This document shows, in pieces, positions 11,903-22,102 of a DNA stretch of 64,000 nt. The position numbers were made by a program, and so were the translations under genes. The notes under the pieces are model-generated. The model was not told the origin of the DNA. It saw only the letters and a list, made by a program, of their open reading frames with translations, and did not search any database. How positions within the stretch are numbered: position 1 is the first letter of the stretch; the number at the start of each line of letters is the position of its first letter. The DNA is from a virus: IMG/VR virus record IMGVR_UViG_3300042474_001151, positions 1-64,000 of that record; one strand, 5' to 3'.

Positions 11903-11944
11903 ATTGTACCAAATACATAGTAAAGATATTTACTAGTGTACAAT
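11903..11944 (+). promoter_or_regulatory. Intergenic inverted repeat ATTGTAC/GTACAAT
   Basis: In the 79-nt gap before 11952, ATTGTAC (11903-11909) is repeated in inverted form (11938-11944) with a 28-nt spacer, and overlaps TATATTGT (11900-11907). A TATTTATA variant (TATTTACT, 11927-11934) lies inside. It may be a regulatory site, but a 7-bp repeat in AT-rich DNA can arise by chance. Confidence 0.25.
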
Positions 11945-11951
11945 TTAAATT

Positions 11952-12560
11952 ATGTCAAATTCCGGTAGTTTTGCAACAATGTCATTCGTTATCCCATCAT
12001 TCCTTTTGGAAGATGGTACGTATTCACCTATCGATTCGGTAACACAAAGTTTTTTAGATTTTAGAGATTCGGGTTATTATGAACATGATAATACTGTTTT
12101 GGGACAATCACCTACATATCCATTTACCGGAAACACAACATTCACTTATTTAGGAGTTGGGGGAAGTAGAATTGATGAATTAAAAAAATACGGATCAACA
12201 GGATTTACACAAACCCTAACATCAGGTTCGAATTCGGAAGGAGTAGGTTGGACAGGATATACATTATCACATGTTGGGTCAACTGTAACAGGTGTTTTAC
12301 AATATAGAGACTATGAGGACGGTTATACTATGATTACAGGTAATACCACTGGATTTACAAAAGAAGAGATATTTGACGGTATATTAACGAGGAATGAACA
12401 CTTCTTAGGATTTGTGGAACAACCAACTGTTTATTCTGATGTTTTTGTTGAAAGAGGTAAACAAGGAGTGATGGAAGTTAACTTAAGATTGGGTGAAGTT
12501 GATAACATGGGAGAACTAAGTGTGTATAGTGGTGGGTATTTTAAAGTGAAAAAACAATAA
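11952..12560 (+). CDS. Putative virion structural protein, 202 residues
   Basis: Starts MSNSGSFATMSF. The soluble, Gly/Thr/Tyr-rich sequence has no signal peptide or membrane segment. The C-terminal part (FVERGKQGVMEVNLRLGEV) resembles short beta-hairpin ends seen in tail and baseplate components, but this is not diagnostic. It is followed 25 nt later by another structural gene. Function inferred only from the virion gene cluster. Confidence 0.6.
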   Translation: MSNSGSFATMSFVIPSFLLEDGTYSPIDSVTQSFLDFRDSGYYEHDNTVLGQSPTYPFTGNTTFTYLGVGGSRIDELKKYGSTGFTQTLTSGSNSEGVGWTGYTLSHVGSTVTGVLQYRDYEDGYTMITGNTTGFTKEEIFDGILTRNEHFLGFVEQPTVYSDVFVERGKQGVMEVNLRLGEVDNMGELSVYSGGYFKVKKQ

Positions 12561-12566
12561 AAATTA

Positions 12567-12574
12567 TATTTATA
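12567..12574 (+). promoter_or_regulatory. Candidate late promoter box TATTTATA
   Basis: Exact TATTTATA overlapping a TATAAATA (12571-12578), so the site reads TATTTATAAATA. It ends 11 nt before the ATG at 12586. Confidence 0.5.
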
Positions 12575-12585
12575 AATAAAAAGAT

Positions 12586-13512
12586 ATGGCAGTAGGAAGT
12601 TATGGTATAGTAAGACCCGCAGATGTATCACCAGAAGATGTTGAGATTTTATATCATTATACTTCTGGTAGAACAACCACAGCACCAATTACCTTGACAA
12701 GATTAAATGCTGAGGACGTTTTAACACCGGTATATCATAATCAGAATACTGTTGACGATTCTAATGTACAAGGAAATGAAATCTTGGGAGGTTTATACAA
12801 TTTGAAGTTAACATCTGAAAAATTCTCAGAACTTGGTGTTTACACATTACATCTTAGACCAAAACAAATTAGAACATCAATTACAGATTGTGGAGTCTTA
12901 GCGTCATTACCATCTGTAAGGGGTTTAGTTATTGATTTAAATAACGTACCTGCTGCATATAGAAATAGATTTACACCACAAGGTTTAGTTGGATATAGAA
13001 TTGAGTATATTAATACAAATGGTACTTTTCAAAAAATACCAAACTTTTATAGAGTTGTTACATCTTCATTTTATTGTCAACCAATAGTGTCAAATTTGTC
13101 TAATTCAACGGATAAAGCAATACGATACCAATATACAGACCAAACATCAAATTTGGTTTTTTTAACAATAACACCATCGTCATCACCATCAAGTAGACCA
13201 AATGTGGTTCCATTTATTGGACAGCCAGGACAAAATATTATTTTAACAAATACATTTTTTAACCCAACTACACTTGAAATAGAAATGGTAGAACATGATG
13301 CAAGTACATTGGCTCATGCTCTTTACGGTAATCAAACGAAGGCGATTACTCCGGGTATCTACACCATCTATGATAATAATAACAATAACGCAATATACAA
13401 ACAATATAACTTGTTTGAAGTTAAAGACGAATTCAATGAAACAATGTATGAGGTTAGAGAAGAGAGAGAAATCATTGATGAAAGTTTAGACTTTGACAAC
13501 ATTACCGAATAA
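12586..13512 (+). CDS. Putative tail/baseplate structural protein
   Basis: 308 residues starting [18 protein letters not shown]. The start is supported by the upstream TATTTATA box and tight spacing. The C-terminal 40 residues are acidic and helix-prone ([16 protein letters not shown]). The stop codon overlaps the next ATG as TAATG, which suggests translational coupling to the 1181-residue tail protein. No enzymatic motif. A baseplate or tail-end role is inferred from that coupling. Confidence 0.65.
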   Translation: MAVGSYGIVRPADVSPEDVEILYHYTSGRTTTAPITLTRLNAEDVLTPVYHNQNTVDDSNVQGNEILGGLYNLKLTSEKFSELGVYTLHLRPKQIRTSITDCGVLASLPSVRGLVIDLNNVPAAYRNRFTPQGLVGYRIEYINTNGTFQKIPNFYRVVTSSFYCQPIVSNLSNSTDKAIRYQYTDQTSNLVFLTITPSSSPSSRPNVVPFIGQPGQNIILTNTFFNPTTLEIEMVEHDASTLAHALYGNQTKAITPGIYTIYDNNNNNAIYKQYNLFEVKDEFNETMYEVREEREIIDESLDFDNITE

Positions 13513-16500
13513 TGGCAAAATTTACAAAGGTACCAAGCCAAGCGGCGAATGGATTACAAACGTTTAGTGATAGTTTAGTCGGTGTACAAATTACCGACGG
13601 TAGCAGTCAATTAACCAATACCAATTTTGCGTTAGATAAAATTATCCCACAAAGAGATAGTAAAAATTTTAAAACGTCACCATTTTCGGATTTCTTAACG
13701 TTAGATTCATTAAAAGAAGAGACAACTGCAGTAACTACACAAGACGGTGTTGCAGAGAAAAAAGAAAGTATTAAATTCAAAGGTAGTACTGACGATGCCG
13801 GTAAATCTTTATTCGGTTCATTAAAACAAAGATTAAACGTATCAATATCAAGAATTGTAAAAAAGTTTCCGGCAGCTCTTTATGTTGATGGTACAATACC
13901 TGTTAGAATTTCAGATTATACTGCACAGAACATCACATACGATACAATATCAAAAACAACACAGTTTGAGATAGAAAAATCAAGTTTATATAATCCATTT
14001 GATATTGTTATTAACGAACCACAAAGTTTAACGATTAGTGAGACAAGTAACAATTTTAGAAATTTTTATTCCACATATAAAAAATACGTTGTAGATTATA
14101 GTGGAACAACTTATGATATTTTATCATATTCTGAACCAACAAGTACCACAAATATTATTTTAAAAGTTTCAGGTAATCCATTTGGTGTACTTACAGGAAC
14201 TACAGATAGTTTTTTAATTAGACCCAATAATGGGGTAACTGAAGAGTTCTTTAATAATTTAGATGACTTAGAAGAACTTTTACTTAATAGAGAAACCAAT
14301 CCAAAATACGAGGCAAGTTTTAAAGTACCAAGAGATAGTTCTGATGGAGGAACAACAGATATTATTACTGTTGAAGTTAATTGGCCGTTAGCGTTAGATG
14401 GATGGAACTTACAAACTGTAGGTTTAGATTTTGATGATTATATTTCAAAATTAAGTGATTTAGCTGACGAGATAGATGATTATAAATCTAACTTAGTTGT
14501 TAGATTTTTAGCAGCACCACAGTTATTTGAATTCGACACAAATGACAAAAAGGGAGAAACAATATTTCAATTATATGGACAAAGTTTTGATAGGGTAAAG
14601 AAATATATTGATAACATCGCTAACATGAGAAATGTTACATATGATGGTATTAATAACGTTCCAGATTTACTATTAAAAAACTTATCAGATAATTTAGGGT
14701 TAGATTCACATAATTTATTTAACGAACAAAATATAGAAGATACTTTATACACAAGACAAGATAGTGTATATGGTGGACAGTCAATTGGTAAAAACTTAAT
14801 TGAATCTGAACATGAATTTTATAGAAGATTATTAGTTAATCTATCACACATTTATAAATCAAAAGGTACAAGGAACTCAATCGAATTCTTTTTAAGATTT
14901 TTAGGAGCACCAGAACCAATGATTAAAATAAACGAGTATGTTTATAAAGTAAAATCTAAATTAAATGATAACGTACAAAGTGACGTTTATAATTTAATAC
15001 AAGGTACAAAAACCGAATATGTTATTACTGGTTATACAGGTAGTGAGTTTAATGGAGGTACAATAACAGGTACAACTAATTTAACTAGAGATGAATATCC
15101 GGTTGATACCGATGGACTACCTAGAAAAATAACAAATGTAAAAGATGATATTTTTTTCCAAAAGGGTTCAGGTTGGTATGATTTAACATTAAGTCATAGG
15201 TCTTCAGATGTTTTAGACGAAAGTACATCTAGTGGTACAACCATCAATGGAGTTTTCCAATTAACAGGAAGAACTAAAACTATAAAAACTAAATCTAAAG
15301 ATTATACATACGGTGAGGATTATTTTAATTATTTTAGGACATTACCTGGATTAGAGTATGGTTTTGAATTAGAACCTAAAATTGACAATTTAAAAATAAG
15401 TGTTAGTGATGATGAATACGATTCTAAATTAATTCTTAATAGAAAGAATATTGGAGTTTATTTATCTTCCGCACAATGTATTGAATATGATATCTATAGA
15501 CAATCAAGAAATTTAGAAATATCAATCGGAGGAGTTACACCACAATATACGTCAGGTGTTACATTCGAAGAATTTACTAAAGAAGTTTTAAATGGTTTTA
15601 TTTCTACAAGTGAATCAAAATATAATAAATCATATTTTACATTAGAACAGGTTTATAACGAATATGTGACAAATACAAATTTTGTTCCTTATAATGATGT
15701 TGATTTAAATGCGTTCATAACTAAAATGAGTCCTAATTGGATGAAAATTATTGAACAATTTATTCCAGCAACAACTTTATGGACGGGAGGAAATTTAACC
15801 GAGAACAATTTATTTAATAGATCAAAACACACATACCTTAGACCGAGATATGGTACCCCAAATGATAATAATACCACGGAAGATAGGAACCTTATAGATT
15901 TTCAATGTTATAAATTACCACCATTAACTCCAACTCCAACTCCAACACAAACAAAAACCCAAACACCTACACCAACCCCAACTAAAACAGTGACCCCAAC
16001 ACCAACGGTTACGGTTACGGTTACCCCTACTGTAACACCATCTATAACACCAACTAACACAGTCACGCCAACAAATACTGTTACGCCGACAGAGACTCCT
16101 ACGCAAACGCCAACAAATACCATTACACCAACTGTTACACCAACAAATACTGTTACACCAACAGAGACACCTACCCAAACGCCAACGAATACTGTTACAC
16201 CAACGGCAAGTATTACACCAACGAATACTGTTACACCAACGGCAAGTATTACACCAACGAATACTGTTACAGCGAGTACTACACCTACTAATACGGTAAC
16301 ACCAACAACAACATCAACACCAGCATCAACACCTGAAGCAACCGTATCAGTTACACCAACTAGTACTCCTGCGGCTACTGTAATGGAAACCCCAACTCCA
16401 ACACCAACCCCAACACCTGAAAGTTTTTATTACTATTCTATAAGACAATATAATTGTTCTGATAGTTGTTCCGTTGTTGGGTCTGATTTAGTTGGAAGAT

Positions 16501-17057
16501 CAAGCGTATCCTTATCGGTGATTGATGGGTTATTTTATAAAATAACTGGTCAAAGTAATGTTTTCCAAATTCAAACTCAAATAACACCAGCCCCAATGTC
16601 GTATGACATTAACTTAAGTAATATTATATCATCTGATGTAAATTGTGCTGTGGCTTGTGGATCTACACCTACATCAACACCAACACCAACAATCACTCCA
16701 ACACCAACAGGTAATCCATATTGTTATACAATAGAAAGTGTACAAAGTGCCCCTGGTGAATGTTTCGATTGTTCTGGATTCTTTGCAAGTACAACTGATA
16801 CGTTTATAGAGTTTTTAGATGGTTGTAGTGGAAGTACAATACCAGCTCCATTTGATATTAATGTAATAGCACATTATAGTGATAGTTCAACAGGAACTAC
16901 ATTTATATCTGGTGGAACTGTTGGTAATGTAATTATTGCTACAAGTGATATACAGTGTATATCAGCACCTACATGTGGTGAAAATGCAAGTCCAACATTT
17001 GACTACGCTGATGTGATACCTGTGGTGGGAAGTATTAGTGAATGTTGTACACCTTAA
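13512..17057 (+). CDS. Large tail/baseplate-type protein with Thr-Pro tracts
   Basis: 1181 residues. The first 800 residues resemble large structural proteins of T4-like phages. A helical segment about 447-467 ([20 protein letters not shown]) matches the K-S-K-G-T motif found near tail protein I-like regions of phage baseplate proteins. A long Thr-Pro tract occupies about 806-971 and a second short one about 1051-1066, followed by two Cys-rich C-terminal domains ([17 protein letters not shown]). The N-terminal part is probably baseplate-bound and the C-terminal modules displayed; that orientation is inference. Confidence 0.65.
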   Translation: MAKFTKVPSQAANGLQTFSDSLVGVQITDGSSQLTNTNFALDKIIPQRDSKNFKTSPFSDFLTLDSLKEETTAVTTQDGVAEKKESIKFKGSTDDAGKSLFGSLKQRLNVSISRIVKKFPAALYVDGTIPVRISDYTAQNITYDTISKTTQFEIEKSSLYNPFDIVINEPQSLTISETSNNFRNFYSTYKKYVVDYSGTTYDILSYSEPTSTTNIILKVSGNPFGVLTGTTDSFLIRPNNGVTEEFFNNLDDLEELLLNRETNPKYEASFKVPRDSSDGGTTDIITVEVNWPLALDGWNLQTVGLDFDDYISKLSDLADEIDDYKSNLVVRFLAAPQLFEFDTNDKKGETIFQLYGQSFDRVKKYIDNIANMRNVTYDGINNVPDLLLKNLSDNLGLDSHNLFNEQNIEDTLYTRQDSVYGGQSIGKNLIESEHEFYRRLLVNLSHIYKSKGTRNSIEFFLRFLGAPEPMIKINEYVYKVKSKLNDNVQSDVYNLIQGTKTEYVITGYTGSEFNGGTITGTTNLTRDEYPVDTDGLPRKITNVKDDIFFQKGSGWYDLTLSHRSSDVLDESTSSGTTINGVFQLTGRTKTIKTKSKDYTYGEDYFNYFRTLPGLEYGFELEPKIDNLKISVSDDEYDSKLILNRKNIGVYLSSAQCIEYDIYRQSRNLEISIGGVTPQYTSGVTFEEFTKEVLNGFISTSESKYNKSYFTLEQVYNEYVTNTNFVPYNDVDLNAFITKMSPNWMKIIEQFIPATTLWTGGNLTENNLFNRSKHTYLRPRYGTPNDNNTTEDRNLIDFQCYKLPPLTPTPTPTQTKTQTPTPTPTKTVTPTPTVTVTVTPTVTPSITPTNTVTPTNTVTPTETPTQTPTNTITPTVTPTNTVTPTETPTQTPTNTVTPTASITPTNTVTPTASITPTNTVTASTTPTNTVTPTTTSTPASTPEATVSVTPTSTPAATVMETPTPTPTPTPESFYYYSIRQYNCSDSCSVVGSDLVGRSSVSLSVIDGLFYKITGQSNVFQIQTQITPAPMSYDINLSNIISSDVNCAVACGSTPTSTPTPTITPTPTGNPYCYTIESVQSAPGECFDCSGFFASTTDTFIEFLDGCSGSTIPAPFDINVIAHYSDSSTGTTFISGGTVGNVIIATSDIQCISAPTCGENASPTFDYADVIPVVGSISECCTP
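15925..16425 (+). repeat. Thr-Pro low-complexity tract, longest in the window
   Basis: About 165 codons of Thr-Pro with Asn-Thr-Val, Glu-Thr and Ala-Ser-Ile inserts. Short near-identical DNA units encoding [12 protein letters not shown] recur at about 16197-16265. Confidence 0.9.
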
Positions 17058-17080
17058 TAATTAAAATAGAAAAAAAATAA

Positions 17081-17088
17081 TATTTATA
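17081..17088 (+). promoter_or_regulatory. Candidate late promoter box TATTTATA
   Basis: Exact TATTTATA, 4 nt before the ATG at 17093, preceded by an A-rich stretch. Confidence 0.55.
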
Positions 17089-17092
17089 AAAT

Positions 17093-18682
17093 ATGAGCTT
17101 CTTAAATACAGGGTTTACACCCACAGTTTCAGCAAGATTAACTAAGGCAGGTAGAAATGCAATTGCAAAAGGTGATTTTTTAATTAGTTACTTTTCTATA
17201 GGTGACTCAGAATACAATTATAACCCAGATATAAGTGGTCTTACAAGTCAACGAGTTTTTGCTCCATTTGATAAAAATACACACGTTAAGTACCCATTTT
17301 TATATTCTGCAACAGGTTCTACAATTTATGGTATTCCCGTTGAAAGTCCCGATGATGAAAACCAACCATGTAGAAATGTGATGGAGGCAAATAGTGGATG
17401 GACATTAAACACAGTTTGGGAAAATAAACCATTAGGTATTAATGATTCAATCGCATTAAAAGACTACCAAAGTAATGTTTATAGTGGTGTTAAAAGTTAT
17501 TTAGGATATACATCATCCTCAGGTCAAACTTTTATTAACTATTCAGGAGGAACAATAACAGGTACAACAATAAGAAACACAATGTTGGAAGAGGTTGAAA
17601 TATTACCTGAAGAACAAAATTCAATTGCAATTTTACATTATTCAGAAAGTGGCACAACTGCGGACCCATATAAGTTTTTTAAATATGATGATTACATTAG
17701 TAACCATAGTGGTACCACAACACCTAATGCTATTACCGATATAGATTATTTTGAAGTTTCAATGTCAAATTTAATGTATCATAGATTGGGTGACGCAACT
17801 ACCGGTACGACATTCCATATGAGTACGGGAAAAACAAAATCAGTAACAAGTGAATATAATTCAGACTTCCAACTTGATTATGTTGATTTATTAGACGTTA
17901 ATGAATATAGTGTCGGTAAAATTTTCTTTAATCAAAAAATTATAGTATTTGATGACCAAGAAATTGTTGCGGTTTTAGATACAGGTTCTACCAGAAATTA
18001 TACACTTACAGCACCAAAAGTTAGTTCATACATAACAAATGCAGACCCAATTGTTGATTTAACAACTGGCAAGACTCTTTGGGTAACATATGTTTTAAGC
18101 GGAGGTACAGTGTCAGGAGATTTACCTTGTAGTTATTTTATGAAAGTAACGGGTACAACTAATGATGAGAATGTTACTGTTAAATTTAATAGTGGTGAAT
18201 TTAAACATTTAAATAGTGGTTATACTGCAACAGAATTTCATATACTACATCAATTTACAGATAATGGAGAACAACCGGACCCTAATCAATGGTATAGTAA
18301 AAATTATACGAGTGAATTATCAAGTATAAATGATTTAAAAAATGGATTTACATTTACATTGAATGAAACTAAAATAAACGATGCTGAAAGTAGACCTCCT
18401 TATGTCTCTTCTTTAACTAATTTTGGAAAAGAAAGAACATATACGGAAGGAACCGTAAGTACTGTAATTGGGACGGATGTTCAAGTAATGAATTTCGTTA
18501 TTAATTTACCCGATGGTAAATTTACAGATTCACAAAACCCAACATATGTTTCAGGTACAAAATATATTACAGAAATTGCTCTATTAAATTCAAATAAAGA
18601 AACAATGGTTGTGGGTAAATTTAGTGCTCCGAGAGCAAGAACAACATCCGTTGATGTCTTTTCTGTAAAACTTGATTTCTAA
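17093..18682 (+). CDS. Putative virion structural protein, 529 residues
   Basis: Starts MSFLNTGFTPTVSARLTKAGR and continues with YFSIGDSEYNYN. This N-terminal pattern resembles large tail-associated proteins in T4-like phages. The rest is Thr/Ser/Gly-rich, mixed beta, with no membrane segment. It is the last gene of the left virion block; the next gene starts the nucleic-acid module after 39 nt. A tail or baseplate role is inferred. Confidence 0.65.
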   Translation: MSFLNTGFTPTVSARLTKAGRNAIAKGDFLISYFSIGDSEYNYNPDISGLTSQRVFAPFDKNTHVKYPFLYSATGSTIYGIPVESPDDENQPCRNVMEANSGWTLNTVWENKPLGINDSIALKDYQSNVYSGVKSYLGYTSSSGQTFINYSGGTITGTTIRNTMLEEVEILPEEQNSIAILHYSESGTTADPYKFFKYDDYISNHSGTTTPNAITDIDYFEVSMSNLMYHRLGDATTGTTFHMSTGKTKSVTSEYNSDFQLDYVDLLDVNEYSVGKIFFNQKIIVFDDQEIVAVLDTGSTRNYTLTAPKVSSYITNADPIVDLTTGKTLWVTYVLSGGTVSGDLPCSYFMKVTGTTNDENVTVKFNSGEFKHLNSGYTATEFHILHQFTDNGEQPDPNQWYSKNYTSELSSINDLKNGFTFTLNETKINDAESRPPYVSSLTNFGKERTYTEGTVSTVIGTDVQVMNFVINLPDGKFTDSQNPTYVSGTKYITEIALLNSNKETMVVGKFSAPRARTTSVDVFSVKLDF

Positions 18683-18710
18683 GGCTTTACATTTCTAAAA
18701 ATATTCATTA

Positions 18711-18718
18711 TATATTGT
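18711..18718 (+). promoter_or_regulatory. Possible host-type promoter -7 box TATATTGT
   Basis: TATATTGT ends 3 nt before the ATG at 18722. It deviates from TAnnTTTG at two positions. A CTTTAC sequence lies about 21 nt upstream. The same TATATTGT precedes the reverse-strand gene starting at 38138. Confidence 0.35.
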
Positions 18719-18721
18719 TAT

Positions 18722-19339
18722 ATGAGTATAGATGTAAAATTAAAAAACAAGCCAAAAATCTTAGGACTCGATATTTCGACCAAGACAATTGGGTGGGCAC
18801 TGTTCGATATGACAGGGTCTAAATTATTAGAATTAACACATTTTTCCCCAAAAATTAAACCTCAACCTGAAGACAAGATTGAAGAATTAATCTTAAAGGC
18901 GGAAGCGTTTAAAAAACATTTATTAGGATATAAAGATGTTGGTATTACCCGTGTCATAATTGAGGAACCATTATTACAATCGAATAATGTGTATACAATT
19001 GGAACCTTATTGAGATATAACACATTGATTCTCAAGTCGTGTTACGATGTTTTGGGAATTTTACCAACATTTATTTCGACATATAATTCAAGAAAATTTG
19101 CGTTCCCCGATTTAGTTGGGGCAAATGACAAAGGTCGTAATGTTTTATTTGGTGGTTACCCAAGAGACATAGATAAGAAACATGTAATTTGGGAACATGT
19201 AAATGCAGTATGTCCTGATGTTAATTGGTTATATGGTAAAACAGGTAATCTTAAAAAAGAAAATTACGATATGGCTGATGCCGCAACTTGTGTGATTGGT
19301 TATGTTAACATGAATAGATTAGAAAAATCCGGCAACTAA
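18722..19339 (+). CDS. RuvC-like Holliday junction resolvase
   Basis: 205 residues with an RNase H-like fold signature. Asp17 lies in the first strand (ILGLDISTKTIGWALFD), Glu81/Glu82 in RVIIEEPLL, and C-terminal acidic residues Asp183/Asp186 in YDMADAATCVIGY. These match the D-E-D-D carboxylate arrangement of RuvC-family endonucleases. The family cuts four-way junctions formed during recombination-dependent phage replication before packaging. It opens the replication/recombination block and is followed by primase, RecB-type nuclease and the gp47/gp46 pair, which fits this role. Confidence 0.8.
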   Translation: MSIDVKLKNKPKILGLDISTKTIGWALFDMTGSKLLELTHFSPKIKPQPEDKIEELILKAEAFKKHLLGYKDVGITRVIIEEPLLQSNNVYTIGTLLRYNTLILKSCYDVLGILPTFISTYNSRKFAFPDLVGANDKGRNVLFGGYPRDIDKKHVIWEHVNAVCPDVNWLYGKTGNLKKENYDMADAATCVIGYVNMNRLEKSGN

Positions 19340-19367
19340 CATTTTACTTTACGGTTTGTTTATCATA

Positions 19368-19375
19368 TATTTATA
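19368..19375 (+). promoter_or_regulatory. TATTTATA box before a structured RNA
   Basis: Exact TATTTATA not followed by a near ATG. A start about 6-7 nt downstream would begin a transcript at the base of the hairpins at 19385-19440. Confidence 0.45.
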
Positions 19376-19381
19376 AAAGAA

Positions 19382-19450
19382 GACGGGAAGTGTAGAAATA
19401 CACTTTTGGTTGGTTTCCCTCGGAGGTGGTGTTCCGGGGGATTTTTTTTT
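19382..19450 (+). ncRNA. Candidate small RNA or attenuator leader upstream of primase
   Basis: About 69 nt between a TATTTATA box and a T run. Hairpin 1 is a 7-bp stem with a GAAA tetraloop (19388-19394 pairs with 19399-19405). Hairpin 2 is an 8-bp GC-rich stem (19417-19424 pairs with 19433-19440) followed by nine T. The CCC at 19417-19419 can alternatively pair with GGG at 19385-19387 (GGGAA with TTCCC), which would compete with the terminator. It could be a stand-alone sRNA or an attenuator for the primase operon. The 5' end is inferred. Confidence 0.5.
19417..19450 (+). terminator. Factor-independent terminator
   Basis: Stem CCCTCGGA/TCCGGGGG (one T-G pair), 8-nt loop, then A and nine T. 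It lies before the primase start and ends transcription from the resolvase side or of the small RNA. Confidence 0.75.
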
Positions 19451-19479
19451 ATCATTTTTTTTACATATATTTCTACAGT

Positions 19480-20424
19480 ATGGTAAATCAAGAAGTTGAC
19501 TATTCTCCTGTTATTGAAATTCTCGAAGATATTTTGGGCGATTGTAACATGCACAACGACTATAAAGGACAGATGTCTTTTGATTGTCCTGTGTGTTCAT
19601 ATGATTTAAAAGGATTAGATCACGGTGATGGAAAAGGAAACTTAGAGGTTAACTACAAATACAATGTTTTTAAATGTTGGGTGTGTGCGGAATCACATGA
19701 AACTCACGGATCAATTTATAAATTGGTTAAAAAATTCGGTAACCCAAAACAACTAAAAAATTATCTTTTATTAAAACCAGATGAAGGTGAAGATTTCAGC
19801 AAACGTGTTTATAAGACAGTAAAACTACCCCAAGACTTTATACCATTCAAAGAAGCAAGTACGGGTCTTAAAATGACACCATATTATAAACAAGCATACA
19901 ATTACATAAAAAGTAGGAACATAACAGACTTAATGGTACAGATGTATAACATTGGTTTTTGTTATAGAGGAATCTACGAAAATAGAATTATTATTCCATC
20001 ATACGATTGTGAAAGAAGAATTAATTATTTTATTGCACGTTCTTATTTGAATAGAACCAAAATGAAATATAAGAATCCTGAAGCGCAAAAAGAACTCATT
20101 ATATTCAATGAGTATTTGGTCAATTGGGATGAAACAATATACATTGTGGAAGGGGCGTTTGATAGTATATTCATACCTAACGCAATTCCATTGTTGGGAA
20201 AATTCATGAGCGACCATTTATTTAACACTCTTTATGAAAGGGCAAAAGGTAAAATTGTAATTGTGTTAGATCCAGATGCTTGGAATGATGCCGAAAGATT
20301 ATATCATAAATTAAATTGTGGTAAATTGATGGGTCGGGTTTTTGCAATTAAATTAGAAGGTGATAAAGATATTGCCGACCTACAAGGAAAATTAGACGAT
20401 TATAAAATAAAACAATTAGATTAA
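19480..20424 (+). CDS. DNA primase, DnaG-type (zinc ribbon plus TOPRIM)
   Basis: 314 residues from the ATG at 19480; the longer frame from 19426 begins inside the terminator T run and is rejected. A four-Cys zinc ribbon is formed by C36-x2-C39 (CPVC) and C66-x2-C69 (CWVC). The TOPRIM domain shows Glu224 in IYIVEGAFDS and Asp264/Asp266 in VIVLDPDAW, which bind the catalytic metals in this family. It makes RNA primers for lagging-strand synthesis. No helicase domain is fused. The stop overlaps the next ATG as TAATG, indicating an operon with the RecB-type nuclease. Confidence 0.85.
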   Translation: MVNQEVDYSPVIEILEDILGDCNMHNDYKGQMSFDCPVCSYDLKGLDHGDGKGNLEVNYKYNVFKCWVCAESHETHGSIYKLVKKFGNPKQLKNYLLLKPDEGEDFSKRVYKTVKLPQDFIPFKEASTGLKMTPYYKQAYNYIKSRNITDLMVQMYNIGFCYRGIYENRIIIPSYDCERRINYFIARSYLNRTKMKYKNPEAQKELIIFNEYLVNWDETIYIVEGAFDSIFIPNAIPLLGKFMSDHLFNTLYERAKGKIVIVLDPDAWNDAERLYHKLNCGKLMGRVFAIKLEGDKDIADLQGKLDDYKIKQLD

Positions 20425-21284
20425 TGAATTTACAAGACATCTCGTTAGAGATTAAAGACTTATTAGAAAAGAAAAGACAAGAATTAGAATTAACATTCAT
20501 AGAAGAACAACACATCTATCACATGAAAGATGTTGATGGTGTTGTTAAAAAGAATTTTCCTTCAGTTTCTAAAATTATAAAGAAGTTTCACAAACCATTT
20601 GATGCAGAAGGAATGGCGTTGAGGATGTCTAAGGGAGACCCTGAAGGGCAAGCACAATTGCTTGCGGAATGGAAACAAGCTGGTGACTTATCAACTAATA
20701 TGGGTAGCCGTGTCCATTTTGAATTGGAATCTGATTTGATTAATAGATTTGATAACTATAAAGAAGTTAGACAACCAATTTTTGAAATTAACGAAGAACA
20801 ACAACGTAAGAGTGATAATATGATTATTGCGGGAAAACAATTTCTTGACTTAATGTTAGAGAGAGGTGGTGTATTATTAGATACTGAAATTATATTAGGT
20901 GACCCTGAAGAACAATATACAGGACAACCAGATAAAGTATGGTTAATGCAAAATAAAGAAAAAGATGGTTTTGGTTTTGTTATTACCGATTGGAAAACAA
21001 ACCAACCTAAGAACTTTGAAGTACATCATTATACGGGTAAATTATACCCACCATTCAACAACTACCACGATAACGCTTTAGGTCATTATTTTTTACAACT
21101 TCCTTTATATGGTAGATTGTTACGTAAAATGTTAAAAGAAACAAAATACAATGATATTAAATTGTTGGGTAACGTGGTTGTTTTATTAAAAGATGATGCA
21201 ACATTTGTAGAATATAAAGTACCTCCCCAAATTAACAACGCAATCCTTACAATGGATTTATCAAACTATATTAAAAGATGGTAA
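20424..21284 (+). CDS. PD-(D/E)XK nuclease, RecB/Cas4-like
   Basis: 286 residues. The RecB-family order of motifs is visible: GSRVHFELE (catalytic-site His), a GQPDKVW motif carrying the first Asp, the VITDWKTN motif carrying the D-x-K pair, and a C-terminal HYFLQLPLYGRLL helix corresponding to the Q-xxx-Y motif. Such nucleases process DNA ends in phage replication and recombination. No Cys cluster for a Cas4-type iron-sulphur centre is seen. It overlaps the gp47-like gene by 7 nt, placing it in the same translational unit as the recombination nuclease pair. Confidence 0.75.
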   Translation: MNLQDISLEIKDLLEKKRQELELTFIEEQHIYHMKDVDGVVKKNFPSVSKIIKKFHKPFDAEGMALRMSKGDPEGQAQLLAEWKQAGDLSTNMGSRVHFELESDLINRFDNYKEVRQPIFEINEEQQRKSDNMIIAGKQFLDLMLERGGVLLDTEIILGDPEEQYTGQPDKVWLMQNKEKDGFGFVITDWKTNQPKNFEVHHYTGKLYPPFNNYHDNALGHYFLQLPLYGRLLRKMLKETKYNDIKLLGNVVVLLKDDATFVEYKVPPQINNAILTMDLSNYIKRW

Positions 21285-22102
21285 AGAAAATCATACACAT
21301 TGCTGATTTACATATTCGTACAATTCAAATGCACGATTTATATAAGAATCAATTTGAAAAACTGTTGGATGAATTAAGTGTAAAATTTTTAGAATGGGCG
21401 GATGAAAATATATCACATAACGAAATTAGAATTGTTATCGCGGGTGATATCGCACATCAAAAAATTAATATCTCAAATGAACAATTATTATTAACGAGTT
21501 GGTTTTTAAAAGAGTTAACTCGTTTTGGTAAGGTTGTAATCATACCGGGTAATCACGATTTCTTGGAGAATAATACACAACGTATGGATAGTATAACACC
21601 AGTCGTTCAATTATTAGACAATCAACACATCACATACCTAAAAGATAGTGGTGATTATGTTGATACCGATGGTAGCGTTCAGTGGGTTGTTTATTCATTA
21701 TATCAACACAACGTAAGACCTGAATTTACAAAACAAGAAGGTTTATTAACGGTTGGACTGTTCCATGGACCGATTATGGGTTTATCAACTGACTTAGGTT
21801 ATGAGTTTGAGGATGCATATGACCAATTAAACTTTGTTGATTTGGATTTATTATTATGTGGAGATATCCACAAGAGACAACAATTTACATTACCAAATGG
21901 CGGTAAAGCAATAATGGTAGGTAGTTTAATTCAACAAAATTTTGGTGAAACGGTTAAACATCACGGATACGGTATATACGATGTTACTACTGATGAGTAC
22001 ACATTTCACGATTTACCAAACGAACAACCATTCCTACATTTCACCATATCAGACATAAAAGACATTGAAAATGGAGAAGAAGCACACGTTAACCTTGGAT
22101 AA
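21278..22102 (+). CDS. SbcD/Mre11-like recombination endonuclease subunit (T4 gp47-like)
   Basis: 274 residues with the calcineurin-like phosphoesterase motifs in order: D10-x-H12 in IIHIADLHIR, Asp57 in IVIAGDIAHQ, N92-H93-D94 in IPGNHDF, a later His in GLFHGP, and CGDIHKR. These coordinate two metal ions. The family forms a complex with an SbcC/Rad50-type ATPase; the probable partner is encoded at 23645. The complex resects DNA ends to feed recombination-dependent replication. Length is short for the family, close to the catalytic core. Confidence 0.85.
   Translation: MVKKIIHIADLHIRTIQMHDLYKNQFEKLLDELSVKFLEWADENISHNEIRIVIAGDIAHQKINISNEQLLLTSWFLKELTRFGKVVIIPGNHDFLENNTQRMDSITPVVQLLDNQHITYLKDSGDYVDTDGSVQWVVYSLYQHNVRPEFTKQEGLLTVGLFHGPIMGLSTDLGYEFEDAYDQLNFVDLDLLLCGDIHKRQQFTLPNGGKAIMVGSLIQQNFGETVKHHGYGIYDVTTDEYTFHDLPNEQPFLHFTISDIKDIENGEEAHVNLG

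Noticed and set aside
15908-16178. Val/Gly-rich and Cys/Trp-rich reverse-strand frames over the Thr-Pro tract
   Set aside because: They are complements of ACN CCN codon runs (as also at 2275-2505) and are not proteins.
19426-19479. Longer N-terminus of the primase
   Set aside because: The extra 18 residues would be encoded by the terminator T run and are mostly Phe/Tyr; the zinc ribbon protein starts well at 19480.
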